DNA from: Gemmataceae bacterium
GTDB lineage: Bacteria > Planctomycetota > Planctomycetia > Gemmatales > Gemmataceae
Length of the DNA: 44,276 nucleotides
Assembly: GCA_009691845.1 (NCBI GenBank)
Contig: SIAJ01000042.1
Location: 1 to 44,276, forward strand
Direction of reading: 5' to 3'
The position numbers and the translations under genes were made by a program. Each line of letters begins with the position of its first letter. The stretch's first letter is position 1. Below the pieces are notes generated by a model, which had not been told where the DNA came from, made no database searches, and saw only the letters and a program-made list of their open reading frames with translations. Below are positions 16,535 to 25,001 of the stretch, piece by piece.

Positions 16535-17431
16535 CTACTGCCGGGCCGCTCCCTTCACGTTCATCTTGATCGCATAAAGCCCTTTGCTGGCCGTGATGAT
16601 CAGCGTTTTCATGTCTTTGCCGCCGAAGCAGACGTTGGCCGACCAGCCTTCGGGCACATCAATCGTCGTCAGTTTTTTGCCGGCCTTGTCGAAAACGATC
16701 ACGCCTTTTCCCGTGAGATAGACGTTTCCATCCGCGTCGAGCGTCATGCCGTCGGAGCCCATCTCGCAGAAGAGCCGGCGATTTTTCAGCGTGCCATCGG
16801 TATCGATGTCATACGCGTAGGTCTTGCTCCTGCCGATGTCGGCCACATAGAGGGTCTTGCCGTCCGGCGTGCCGACCAGGCCATTCGGCTGGCCGAACTC
16901 CTCGTCAACACGCGAGAGTTTTCCGGCCGACGTGAGATAGTAGAGGGCCTGTTTATCCTGTTCCTTCGGACCACGTTTCCAGTACGGACGCTTGTAGAAC
17001 GGATCGGTGAAATAGGCCCCGCCCTTGGGATCGACCCACACATCATTCGGGCCATTGAGCAATTTTCCGCCGTGATCCTTCACGACCACCGTCTTCGCCT
17101 TGGTCTTCACGTCGATCTTCCAAAGCTCGTTCTTCTCGTCGGCACAGGCCCAGAGGATGTCGTCCTTGTCGAAGCAGAGTCCGTTCGACCGGCCACACGG
17201 TTCGAGAAACGTGGATAGCTTGCCGTCGGTGCTCCACTTCAGAATCTTGTCGTTCGGCTGATCGGTGAAGTAGACGTTCCCCTCGGCATCGACGGCTGGG
17301 CCTTCGGTGAAGGAGAAACCGCCTGCCAGTTTCTCGACCTTGGCACCGGGTTCGACCGGGCTGCGATCCTCGGCAACTAGCGGGGCCGCGAATCCAATTG
17401 CGACCAGGAGCGATAAGTAACGGAGTTGCAT
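16535..17431 (-). CDS. SMP-30/gluconolactonase-like secreted protein
   Basis: A 298-residue protein with a signal peptide (MQLRYLSLLVAIGFAAPLVA) followed by a six-bladed beta-propeller of the SMP-30/gluconolactonase type. The blade motifs are FTEGPAVDAEGNVYFTDQ, LNGPNDVWVDPKGGAYFTDP, QPNGLVGTPDGKTLYVAD and GSDGMTLDADGNVYLTG. The Glu of TEGP, the Asn of PNDVW and the Asp of SDGM are the usual metal ligands. The enzyme would hydrolyse a sugar lactone or related ester in the periplasm. The start at 17431 is chosen because it begins the signal peptide; the longer frame crosses the divergent csoR gene. It shares an 84-bp divergent region with csoR. Confidence 0.88.
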   Translation of the reverse strand: MQLRYLSLLVAIGFAAPLVAEDRSPVEPGAKVEKLAGGFSFTEGPAVDAEGNVYFTDQPNDKILKWSTDGKLSTFLEPCGRSNGLCFDKDDILWACADEKNELWKIDVKTKAKTVVVKDHGGKLLNGPNDVWVDPKGGAYFTDPFYKRPYWKRGPKEQDKQALYYLTSAGKLSRVDEEFGQPNGLVGTPDGKTLYVADIGRSKTYAYDIDTDGTLKNRRLFCEMGSDGMTLDADGNVYLTGKGVIVFDKAGKKLTTIDVPEGWSANVCFGGKDMKTLIITASKGLYAIKMNVKGAARQ

Positions 17432-17480
17432 GTGATGGATTCCGAAAGGAAGGGCAGGCAGAGAGTTCTCTATAACAACA

Positions 17481-17500
17481 ATACCCCAGGGGGGTATAAT
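17481..17500 (+). promoter_or_regulatory. CsoR operator overlapping a -10 box
   Basis: A perfect palindrome ATACCCC-AGG-GGGGTAT spans 17481-17497 and overlaps TATAAT (17495-17500). G-run/C-run palindromes of this form are the known operators of CsoR-type copper repressors. It lies 15 bp upstream of the csoR start, so autoregulation is expected. The -35 element is poor. Confidence 0.8.
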
Positions 17501-17515
17501 GATCTGGAGGGCCCC

Positions 17516-17806
17516 ATGAATGAAGCCGTTCGCAAAAAGCTGACCACGCGAGCGAATCGTGTCGCGGGGCAGGTTGCCGGCGTGCAGAAGATGCTCGCGG
17601 AGGATCGGTACTGTGTGGACATCTTGCACCAAATCGCCGCCATCCGCTCGGCCCTCGATTCCCTGGGTGTCGAGTTGCTCACCCGACATTTGGAATCGTG
17701 CGTAGCCGGCCACGGAACCGGAACGGAACATCAGTGTGCCAGGCCGCTGTCCAAAGAAGAGTTGCTGGAAGAAGTCCAAACGACCCTGACGCAGTTCTTG
17801 CGGTAA
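17516..17806 (+). CDS. csoR: CsoR-type copper-sensing repressor
   Basis: A 96-residue all-helical DUF156/CsoR-RcnR-family repressor. The Cu(I) signature is complete: Cys33 (DRYC), His58 and Cys62 (RHLESC), equivalent to Cys36, His61 and Cys65 of the M. tuberculosis protein. The RcnR and FrmR patterns differ. Apo-protein binds the operator, and Cu(I) binding releases it. The ATG at 17516 has GGAGG at good spacing. A matching palindromic operator overlaps the -10 box. A copper exporter or chaperone normally lies next door, but none is present here: the divergent gene encodes an SMP-30-like propeller and the downstream gene is on the other strand. Confidence 0.92.
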   Translation: MNEAVRKKLTTRANRVAGQVAGVQKMLAEDRYCVDILHQIAAIRSALDSLGVELLTRHLESCVAGHGTGTEHQCARPLSKEELLEEVQTTLTQFLR

Positions 17807-17964
17807 TCACCAGACACAAGCTCTCGACCCGCCAATCGTCGGCATGCACTGTGCTGCGTGTGCAAAACTAATTGATCTATCACGAGCCACCATACGAACA
17901 GTGAAGCAGAACTTCCTGTTCGCGCTCGGCTAAAACGTGCGGCGATTGCGGCGGTAAGGCATTT

Positions 17965-18012
17965 CGGAGCGGGGAACTCGTCGTTGACCGCTCCCTTACG
18001 GTCGCGGCTCCG
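17965..18012. repeat. Family A palindromic repeat at the end of the GT87 gene
   Basis: The arm CGCTCCCTTACGGTCGCGGC (from 17989) is the same as at 13939-13958. Its opposite arm is degenerate (CGGAGC, 17965-17970). The minus-strand TAA inside it (17998-17996) is the stop codon of the GT87-like gene. Confidence 0.75.
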
Positions 18013-19210
18013 ATGTCGCGATCCCAACAGCTCGGCGTGCAGGGTTGAATCGCCAGACGACCCAGATGAGAAACAGGAGGGCCGCGTGTGCCTGCGGGAT
18101 GATGGCGGCTCGATAGGCTTCGTGTACCGGAAACCATTGCATCACGTTCATCGAGAGCAAGAGAAAGAAGGCACCGCAGACCCAGATTAGTTCCAAGGGC
18201 GGCCGCCTCGTCGGAATGTCGGCACACGGAGTGTGCCGACTACTTTGAAAACGGGTCACGGCCAGGAACGCGTGGGCCGCGATGGGTGCCAGCAGCATGT
18301 AGGTGGCCGATTCCGTTGACGGCCCGAAGAGCGTACACCAAATAAAGCCCAGGCTGACGCAGCCGTGAATTAGCGTCGGCCGATCCACGCCAGACCAGCG
18401 GCCCCAGGCGATCAGTGCCGCGAAGCCGCCGCCAGCCGCGACCTGAATGCCACGGTAGGCCAGGATCGGAATGTCGATCCCCCAGCGTAACAGCAAGCGC
18501 TGAAAATCGTGATAGCCTCGTGCCATCGGTTGATAGGTGCGATCGTCGGCTCGCGTAGTCGCGGCCCATTCGTGCCATTGCTGCGAGACATATTCGGGCG
18601 ACTGCACCGCGAACGGGACCAGGCAGCCAATCACCAGCACGACGATCAGGCGAGGCGTGAAACGTCGCGGTTCGACCACACAAAGCAACAGTCCAAGTGA
18701 GAGCGGGTAAACCTTGACCAGTGCCGCGATGGCGATCATCACGGCCGCGAGCCAAAAGCGTTCGTGATAGAACAGCACGCCCGTGGCCAACATGAACGCG
18801 GCGAGCAGCGGGTTGATTTGTCCGTTCTGGATGTTGCCGATGACGAACGGGAGTGCAAGAAGGGCCAGAAGCGGCCAGGGGACTTCGGGGACGGCCACCT
18901 TCGCCCAGGCCCGAATGGCCAGAAACAAGAACGCAGCCTGAAGCGCACGCCAAAGCAGGGCCCCAACCTTCATGGGTATCCACGTCCAGGGGACCATGGA
19001 CGCGGCAACTGTCGGGCTGTAGCGGTAGAGATCCTCGTCGACCGGAATGGGGCCGAAAAGCATCTCGCTGTTTTTGAAATGTACACCGGCCGAGTGGAAG
19101 GTTTTGTAGAGCTTGTCGGGTTTGTTCCCGTATGAAACGGTCACGCCAACAATGACCACGACGAGTGCCCAGGCCGCGATCGCCGCCCAGCGGCCAACCG
19201 GAAACCTCAT
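17996..19210 (-). CDS. GT87/DUF2029-type membrane glycosyltransferase
   Basis: A 404-residue integral membrane protein with about 9-10 hydrophobic segments. The features fit the polyprenol-phosphate-mannose-dependent GT87/DUF2029 group: an early loop with DEDLYRYSP, GNIQNGQINPLL in the middle and LVKVYPLSLGLLL. Such enzymes transfer sugars on the periplasmic side using a lipid-linked donor. It overlaps the GT2 gene by ATGA, and that GT2 is of the type that makes polyprenol-phosphate sugars, so donor synthesis and transfer appear coupled. Residues about 323-334 (SRHTPCADIP) come from a palindromic repeat, and the stop codon lies in another repeat. Confidence 0.75.
   Translation of the reverse strand: MRFPVGRWAAIAAWALVVVIVGVTVSYGNKPDKLYKTFHSAGVHFKNSEMLFGPIPVDEDLYRYSPTVAASMVPWTWIPMKVGALLWRALQAAFLFLAIRAWAKVAVPEVPWPLLALLALPFVIGNIQNGQINPLLAAFMLATGVLFYHERFWLAAVMIAIAALVKVYPLSLGLLLCVVEPRRFTPRLIVVLVIGCLVPFAVQSPEYVSQQWHEWAATTRADDRTYQPMARGYHDFQRLLLRWGIDIPILAYRGIQVAAGGGFAALIAWGRWSGVDRPTLIHGCVSLGFIWCTLFGPSTESATYMLLAPIAAHAFLAVTRFQSSRHTPCADIPTRRPPLELIWVCGAFFLLLSMNVMQWFPVHEAYRAAIIPQAHAALLFLIWVVWRFNPARRAVGIATSEPRP
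18218..18240. repeat. Palindromic repeat inside the GT87 gene
   Basis: GTCGGCACAC-GGA-GTGTGCCGAC is a perfect 10-bp-arm palindrome within the coding sequence, in frame, in a loop between hydrophobic segments. Confidence 0.75.
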
Positions 19211-20220
19211 GCCACCTCCAGGCGGGATTCACGAGGATTCAACGGGAATGCGGCAGTATCTTTTCGCAGGTCGGCAGACGATTCACGAACGACATACAGC
19301 GGTCGGCCAAGGACCTGCTCGTGGATGCGTGCCAGGTATTCGCTGAATGCCAACAGTGCGATCCAGATGGCACCGCCGGCGAGATGGGCCCCGAGAATCA
19401 AGGCCAGGACGAGCCAGCCCGTCGAGCCTTCGGGACGGAACGCAACCCAGGCACCCATTGTCCCGAGAAAGCTGAGCAGCAACATCGCGCCGGCAAATAG
19501 AAGCGCGGCATGAAGCGGGACGCGTGAGAACGACAGCAGGCCATCGCGTGCCAGACGGATCATGCGGACGAGCGTGAACTTCGATTTGCCCTTGAAGCGA
19601 GGCGGAGCCAGGAAATTCACTTCGCTGGTTGCGAAGCCGAGCCAGTGGACCATGCCGCGAATGAAGCGATGCCGCTCGGGCATTCGCAACAAGGCATCCA
19701 GGGCCTTCCGCGACATCAACCGGAAATCCGCCGCTGCGGGCCGCACGTCCATGCCACTGCAATAGCGCATGACGGCATAGAACAGACGCGAAGTCATTTT
19801 CTTCAGGAAGCCGAGCGAGACGTCATCCTCGCGAATTGTGACCACGATGTCGTTGCCGGCCTTCCAGCCTTCTAGCAGGTCGAGAATCACGGCCGGGGGA
19901 TGCTGAAGGTCCGAATCCATCGAGACGATGACCTCGCCGCGAGCGAATTCGAGGCCGGCCGTGAGGGCCGCTTGATGTCCGAAATTGCGGCTGAGACGCA
20001 AGAAATGGACGCGCGAATCGATGAGAGCGAGCCTGGTGAGTACAGCAGGTGTTGCGTCCTGTGAGCCATCATCAACATAAATGACTTCGATTTCGTATTC
20101 GTCCCCAACCCGGGCCAGCACGCGCATGAGTTCATCGTGGAAGAACGGCAGGACCTCTTCCTCGTTGAAGGCCGGTGCGACAATACTCAAGAGCGGCTTG
20201 TGATCGGTGTATCGTTGCAT
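19207..20220 (-). CDS. GT2 polyprenol-phosphate glycosyltransferase (GtrB/DPM-like)
   Basis: A 337-residue protein. The N-terminal 220 residues form a GT-A fold: LSIVAPAFNEEEVLP start motif, VIYVDDGSQD, and the metal-binding DSD at 102-104 (VSMDSDLQHPP). Two hydrophobic hairpins at the C-terminus (around 240-300) match the GtrB/Dpm1-like family, which attaches glucose or mannose to undecaprenyl phosphate. The ATG at 20220 is chosen because the longer frame extends into the neighbour gene. It overlaps the GT87 gene by 4 bp and starts 2 bp after the deacetylase stop, so the three are one operon. Confidence 0.88.
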   Translation of the reverse strand: MQRYTDHKPLLSIVAPAFNEEEVLPFFHDELMRVLARVGDEYEIEVIYVDDGSQDATPAVLTRLALIDSRVHFLRLSRNFGHQAALTAGLEFARGEVIVSMDSDLQHPPAVILDLLEGWKAGNDIVVTIREDDVSLGFLKKMTSRLFYAVMRYCSGMDVRPAAADFRLMSRKALDALLRMPERHRFIRGMVHWLGFATSEVNFLAPPRFKGKSKFTLVRMIRLARDGLLSFSRVPLHAALLFAGAMLLLSFLGTMGAWVAFRPEGSTGWLVLALILGAHLAGGAIWIALLAFSEYLARIHEQVLGRPLYVVRESSADLRKDTAAFPLNPRESRLEVA

Positions 20221-20222
20221 AT

Positions 20223-21110
20223 TCAAGGGCCTCCCAGCTTCCATCCGTGCAGGGCCGATGGCCGGACCGGCTTCAGTCCCGCTTGCCCCACTGCTTCCTT
20301 GAATGTGGGCAATCGCATCAGGGCGGTTTCGCGCGGCCGGCGCAGCAGTCCCACGCCTGCATCGCAGTCGCGGCCGATCAGGGTTTCATCGCGATTGCCC
20401 GGATGACAGCAGATTTCGACGCTGCCGGTCGGGCCGATATTGCCCAGCCAGCGATGCCAAAATCTTTCGTCCGCAACGCACTCGTGATCCGTCACCCCGG
20501 CCAGCCAGTCGCAACCTGGGAACCCATTGGCAGTCGCTCGTCGGGCTGCTCGACGACCGAGAAGAGTCAGTGCAGTTCGCTTGATTCGCGCGCCAGGAAT
20601 TCGAGCGATCACCGGGGCGCGCTCAACGACGCGTCGGAGGTAGGGCCGAGCATTTTCTGCGCCGAGAATTTGTAGCAAGGCGGAATCGCATGGCGGGAAC
20701 AGGCTCACGTGTTGATGGCTGTTCACGAGAGCGGGCGGCCGACCGATCAACTCAACGAATCGGCGATATTGAGCCTGCCACTCGGCAACAACGTCCGCGA
20801 CCTGGATCTTGCCGAGACAGGCACGAGCCAGGAATTTGGACAACGGCCAAAAAGTACCGTCGGGGCGAACGAGCGAAGGAACCAGGTGTGGTGCGAGTAT
20901 GGGGCGATCGAGAGTCAGATTCGGATGCCAGCCAAGATCCGCGGTCGGCGCTGCGTCGAGCCATTCGCGTGAGGCTCGCTCGGCGTCATCGCAATTTACA
21001 ATCATCACGGAGCCGGTGATGATCCCGTCTCGCGCAAGATCCAAAATCCCTCGCGACGTGTCCCGTCCGATGCCGTAATCGTCAGCGACAATCGTAAGCG
21101 GCCGAGACAA
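20223..21110 (-). CDS. ChbG/HpnK (YdjC-like) carbohydrate deacetylase
   Basis: A 295-residue YdjC/ChbG-fold metal-dependent deacetylase. The conserved motifs are VADDYG (Asp10, Asp11) near the start, NSHQHVSLFP for the His-x-His metal site, and a late ICCHPGNRD motif. Family members remove acetyl groups from N-acetylglucosamine-containing saccharides or act in hopanoid modification. A TTG start at 21110 is used, with GAGG nine bases upstream. It heads a three-gene operon with a GT2 and a GT87 enzyme, which suggests building a glycolipid or cell-surface glycan carrying a free amino sugar. No hopanoid genes are seen nearby. Confidence 0.85.
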   Translation of the reverse strand: MSRPLTIVADDYGIGRDTSRGILDLARDGIITGSVMIVNCDDAERASREWLDAAPTADLGWHPNLTLDRPILAPHLVPSLVRPDGTFWPLSKFLARACLGKIQVADVVAEWQAQYRRFVELIGRPPALVNSHQHVSLFPPCDSALLQILGAENARPYLRRVVERAPVIARIPGARIKRTALTLLGRRAARRATANGFPGCDWLAGVTDHECVADERFWHRWLGNIGPTGSVEICCHPGNRDETLIGRDCDAGVGLLRRPRETALMRLPTFKEAVGQAGLKPVRPSALHGWKLGGP

Positions 21111-21723
21111 AACTGAGATCCTCTCCAGAAGAAACCTTGTCGATACCCGACCCGCAAAGCCCCGTCAATGCCTTTCTGGTAAGCCGGGTAAGCCAGGAAA
21201 TTCAGTCGATTGCCCAATTGGCAACGACCGGCCGTGAGCGGGGATAGTCAGCGTCGACTTTCGTGTGGTCATTTCCCTGGATACCGAATCACCCGAGGCG
21301 ACAATCCCGGCAAACCACTCTGGCCGGGCGGCAGACAGGAAGGCAAAGATAATCGCACCAATGCAGTCCAGCACGAAAAAGTTACGGAAGGTGTTCTTAA
21401 GGAATCTCCCGTCGAATCTCATGCCACGATCGATTACCCTGAACGGGTGGCTCACTAACGAGAGGGAAGCGATTGCCGTAAATTGTTGTTGGCACAATAG
21501 TTTTGGCTGAACCTTTTCCCAGTTGCCACGAAATCGATAAATTTGGGAACAATTGTCCAAGTTCGCTTACGTTTTGGGGGCCTCCCAACCACAGCTCATT
21601 GGTAGTGGAAGTTCGTCTGGGGCATTGCTGGCCTCAGGTGTCCCAAAATGTCCACTTTTGTCCGCGCCAGCAAAAGATGTTGTTCTGGGCCGTTCCAAGG
21701 TTCCTCTTCTGGTCAGGCCGACC
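21111..21723. other. Gene-free stretch upstream of the deacetylase operon
   Basis: There are 613 bp with lower G+C around 21380-21580 and no gene I can support. A minus-strand frame (21165-21560) contains one hydrophobic segment (LDCIGAIIFAFLSAARPEWF) but has no recognisable family and no clear ribosome site. The stretch probably holds the promoter of the minus-strand operon and degraded sequence next to the pseudogene. Confidence 0.4.
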
Positions 21724-22787
21724 ATGAACATCAAAGCCCGATTCGCCGTGCTTCGCGATCCCCGCCGTTGCGGCCGGGTTGTGGTGGCTATTGTCCCAGG
21801 ACACGCCGGCCACAACGCCGAGCCATGCCGTTGCGGATCAAGAAATTCCCGTCGTCGCCTTCCGTGGCCAGGGAGTGCGGCTGTACGAAGAGCCGCTTCC
21901 TGAAGGGGCACGGATTCGGATTGGAATGTAGGTTTTCGTCCTCAGTTCACACGAGACGGATCGGGCATTTTGGTCGACGAAAGCGAACAATGGATCGATG
22001 CTGCTACGGGCGGCTCGACAAGAGATCCACCAGTCGGAAGAAGCAACCAACTACGGAGAGTCGACGAACCAGCACTGTCGCGCAAGAATCGAGGCAGAGC
22101 GACGGCATTGTCACCCTCAGTCGACGCGGCGGCGTCCGTAGATGATTCAGGACGCCTGAAGGCCTGGGATTTCTTGAGGAATCAAATGATCCAAGAGTTT
22201 CTCTCCCCCGATGGCCGTCGCCTGCTGACCTTCAACGATCGCAGCCAACTGCACATCTGGGAAATCGCCAGCGGGCAGCTTGCGTTCACCTTGGACTATC
22301 CGAATGGTCACTTTGCCGATGCCCGCTTCGGCGTGGATGGCCGGACGATTATTACCTCGAACCATCGCGAGGTGATCGTCTGGGACCTGAAGCCGACTAC
22401 GAAGATCGTGGATCCGTGGGAAGCACTGGGCCACGATGCACCTGTCGCGGAACAAGCGCGACGCACCTTGCTGGCGGACCCGAAGCACGCCGTTGCCTAC
22501 CTCGAGAAACGCTTGCGGCCTGCACCGGATCTCGATGAGCCGCGAATCAGCCGCTCGATAGCCGCACTCGAACACAAGGACTTTCGTGAACGCGAACGGG
22601 CGACGGTTGAGTTGATCGAGTACGGGCGAGGCGTGCTGCCACGGTTGCAGGAAGCCCGGCTCGCGTCCGAGGAAGGCAAGGCCCGCCTGGCCTCGCTGGT
22701 GCTGGTACTCTCTGCAGGCCCGATGGCCAACGAGATGCGACGAGTTCGCGTGGCGGAGATTTTGGAGCAAGCGCGTCTTGTCTCTCC
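21724..22787 (+). pseudogene. Decayed WD40-type protein gene
   Basis: Remnants of one gene lie in shifting frames. An ATG at 21724 begins MNIKARFAVL; about 31 bp on, the frame shifts by +1 and continues as a membrane-anchor-like segment (AIPAVAAGLWWLLSQD) to a TAG at 21929. A third frame then carries FRPQFTRDGSGILVDESEQW, and after a scrambled part comes VDDSGRLKAWD, FLSPDGRRLLTFNDRSQLHIWEIASGQ and TIITSNHREVIVWDL, which are WD40 blades. The segment after about 22400 resembles the helical tail commonly attached to planctomycete WD40 proteins. The C-terminal end is replaced by a dispersed repeat. No intact product can be made. Confidence 0.8.
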
Positions 22788-22798
22788 GTTAGACAGAG

Positions 22799-22941
22799 CC
22801 TTCCAAAAACCACGAAAGGAACGAAAAACACGAAAGGATACACGTCGGAAGGCTTTTTTACCACGGATTTCACGGATTTACACGGATAAGAAACCGGGGA
22901 TGCTCTGCCTTTATCCGTGTAAATCCGTGGTAAAGCCTCTT
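22799..22941. repeat. Compound repeat: CACGAAAGG units and an ACCACGGATTT inverted repeat
   Basis: The left part has CCACGAAAGGAACG and ACACGAAAGG units. The right part is an inverted repeat: GGCTTTTTTACCACGGATTT... (from 22851) against ...AAATCCGTGGTAAAGCC (ending about 22937), with an extra internal TTTCACGGA in the left arm. Related short units recur around 36338-36440. Confidence 0.75.
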
Positions 22942-23053
22942 GGCTGTTGGCCAGTCGCGCTTCATGTTTCGTGATATATGATCCGAGTTGTCGCGGCGTC
23001 GGTTCGTATATTGTCGATTCAGCATTTTTCTTCCGCGTGGATTGGACCTCTCC

Positions 23054-24235
23054 ATGGTTGTCGAAGATCACACTATCGTCGAGTTCGATGTCCGCACCGA
23101 CGAGATGCTCGTCAATATGGGGCCACAACACCCCAGTACGCACGGCGTCTTGCGGCTCGTGCTGCGAACCGATGGCGAGGTCATCTCCGAAGTTGTGCCG
23201 CATTTAGGCTACTTGCATCGCTGTGCCGAGAAGGTCGGCGAGAACGTCCTGCCGATCCAGTTCATCCCGTACACGGACCGCATGGATTATTTGGCCGGGA
23301 TGAACATGAATCTCGGCTACTCGCTGGCCATCGAAAAACTTTGCGGCATGAAGTTGCCCGAGAAGGCGAACGTCATCCGCGTGCTGATCGGCGAACTGAA
23401 CCGCGTGGCCTCGCACCTGGTCGGCATGGGGGCGTATGGCCTCGACCTCGGCACGTTCAGCCCGTTCCTGTATGCCTTCCGCGAACGCGAGCACATTTTG
23501 GATTTGTTCGAGGACGTTTGCGGCGCCCGGCTGACCTACAGCTACCTCACCATCGGCGGGGCCCACGATGATCTCCCGGCTGGCTGGGTCGAACGCCTGA
23601 AAAACTTCATCGCCTACTTCAAGCCACGCATCGCCGAGTATCACGCACTGTTGACGAACAACCACATCTTCGTCCAGCGGACCGCCAACATTGGCGTGCT
23701 GTCGAAGGAGAAGGCTCTCAGTTATGGCTGCACCGGGCCGATGTTGCGGGCCTCGCTCGATCGCACCAAGGGGGACCACGCCTGGGACCTGCGCAAGATC
23801 GAGCCGTATTGCGGCTACGAGACGTACCAGTTCGATGTGCCGATGCCGCCGTTCGATGAAGCCCCTCCCGGCACGGTCATCGGCGACTGCTGGCACCGCT
23901 TCTATGTGCGGATGCGCGAAGTCCTCGAAAGCCTGAAGATCATCGAGCAGGCGATTGAACGCTACTCCACGGCCCAGGGAGCCCATCGAATCGAGCCGCC
24001 GAAGACACTCACGCCGGGCGAATGCTATGTGGAAACGGAATGCCCACGCGGGCAGATGGGTTTCTTCGTCGTCGGCCGGCCCAACAAGGAAGGCGTGCCA
24101 TTGCGGGTGCGAGCGCGATCGAGCAGCTTCTGCAATCTGAGTGTCGCGAACGAAATCTGCAAAGGCTGTTTGATCGCCGACGTGCCCGCGATCATCGGCA
24201 GCATCGACGTGGTGATGGGGGAGATTGACAGGTAG
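23054..24235 (+). CDS. nuoD: NADH-quinone oxidoreductase subunit D (complex I 49-kDa type)
   Basis: A 393-residue NuoD. Diagnostic segments are NMGPQHPSTHGVLRL near the start (quinone-site His), HLGYLHRCAEK, the IGELNRVASHL region and GPMLRASL, with the C-terminal end ADVPAIIGSIDVVMGEIDR as in the family. In complex I it forms the quinone-binding part of the peripheral arm with NuoB. Length is normal and all parts are present. The ATG at 23054 is preferred because sequence upstream of it does not fit the family. No other nuo gene is adjacent: upstream is a pseudogene and repeat, and 7 bp downstream is a convergent glycosyltransferase gene. This makes it an isolated copy. Confidence 0.95.
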   Translation: MVVEDHTIVEFDVRTDEMLVNMGPQHPSTHGVLRLVLRTDGEVISEVVPHLGYLHRCAEKVGENVLPIQFIPYTDRMDYLAGMNMNLGYSLAIEKLCGMKLPEKANVIRVLIGELNRVASHLVGMGAYGLDLGTFSPFLYAFREREHILDLFEDVCGARLTYSYLTIGGAHDDLPAGWVERLKNFIAYFKPRIAEYHALLTNNHIFVQRTANIGVLSKEKALSYGCTGPMLRASLDRTKGDHAWDLRKIEPYCGYETYQFDVPMPPFDEAPPGTVIGDCWHRFYVRMREVLESLKIIEQAIERYSTAQGAHRIEPPKTLTPGECYVETECPRGQMGFFVVGRPNKEGVPLRVRARSSSFCNLSVANEICKGCLIADVPAIIGSIDVVMGEIDR

Positions 24236-24242
24236 CCACTCG

Positions 24243-25001
24243 CTAGGCGCCGCCTCCGCTCCCAACGGCCGACTCGCTGGAAGTCGGCAACTTATTTTTT
24301 CTCGGTTCCTGAGTGATCCCGTAGTAATTTTGAAACAGCCTCCAGCACGCGGCCTCTCCTTCGAGGCGGAATACGCGCCTCAGTTGCCAGTTTCGCCAGG
24401 CGACGCTTGACCAGCCGAGTTGCTCGTAACGGCGACTCGACACGATCACGGGCACATTCAAATACGCCGGTCGGCCCAGCCAGCGAAGTCGCCGCGACAG
24501 TTCGACATCTTCCATGAGAGGAAGTTCGGGAAAGCCGCCGACCTGTTCGAGCGTGTCGCGACGAAAGAACTGCCCCTGGTCGCCAAAGGAATGGCCACGC
24601 ATCGCCCGGCGACGGTCCCACCATTCGATGGCACGATACACTCGCCCCAGATTTTCAAAACGATGACCAAGGCAACCGCCGGGGCAGGCAGGATGACGCA
24701 GCAAGAAGTGTTGAACAGATTCGAGAGCGTTCGGCGGAAACACCATGTCCGCATGAGCGACGAGAATCACGTCTTCGGAACAGACGGCAGTGCCAGCCGC
24801 GATTTGCCCGCCCCGACCGCGGCCGGGGACGACCAGCGATTCACTCGTGAAACGTCGAGCGATATCGGTCGTGCCGTCGCAAGAACCGCCATCGACGATG
24901 ACGAGACGATCGGGCGAAAGAGTTTGCGACAGGAGGGACGAACAGGTTCGTTGCAGATGGGCCGCTTCGTTCAAAACCGGAATAACGACGGCGATCTTCA
25001 T
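24243..25001 (-). CDS. GT2 glycosyltransferase of the TIGR04283 type
   Basis: A 252-residue soluble GT-A glycosyltransferase: MKIAVVIPVLNEAAHLQRT, VIVDGGSCDGT, GRGRGGQIAAG and the metal-site AHADMVFPP. The acceptor-side motif FGDQGQFFRR and PLMEDVELSRRL match the TIGR04283 family, annotated elsewhere with arsenosugar biosynthesis, although most members have no proven role. The ATG at 25001 overlaps the DUF2064 stop by ATGA. The C-terminal tail (SSESAVGSGGGA) is probably unstructured. It ends 7 bp from the nuoD stop. Together with the next two genes it forms a minus-strand operon; no arsenic gene is visible, so the substrate remains open. Confidence 0.85.
   Translation of the reverse strand: MKIAVVIPVLNEAAHLQRTCSSLLSQTLSPDRLVIVDGGSCDGTTDIARRFTSESLVVPGRGRGGQIAAGTAVCSEDVILVAHADMVFPPNALESVQHFLLRHPACPGGCLGHRFENLGRVYRAIEWWDRRRAMRGHSFGDQGQFFRRDTLEQVGGFPELPLMEDVELSRRLRWLGRPAYLNVPVIVSSRRYEQLGWSSVAWRNWQLRRVFRLEGEAACWRLFQNYYGITQEPRKNKLPTSSESAVGSGGGA

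Noticed and set aside
21489..21511. Possible sigma-54 promoter (TTGGCAC...TTGGC)
   Set aside because: The spacing between the GG and GC elements is wrong for sigma-54.
21165..21560. 131-codon minus frame with one hydrophobic helix
   Set aside because: No ribosome site, no family, and it lies in a low-G+C, decayed-looking region.
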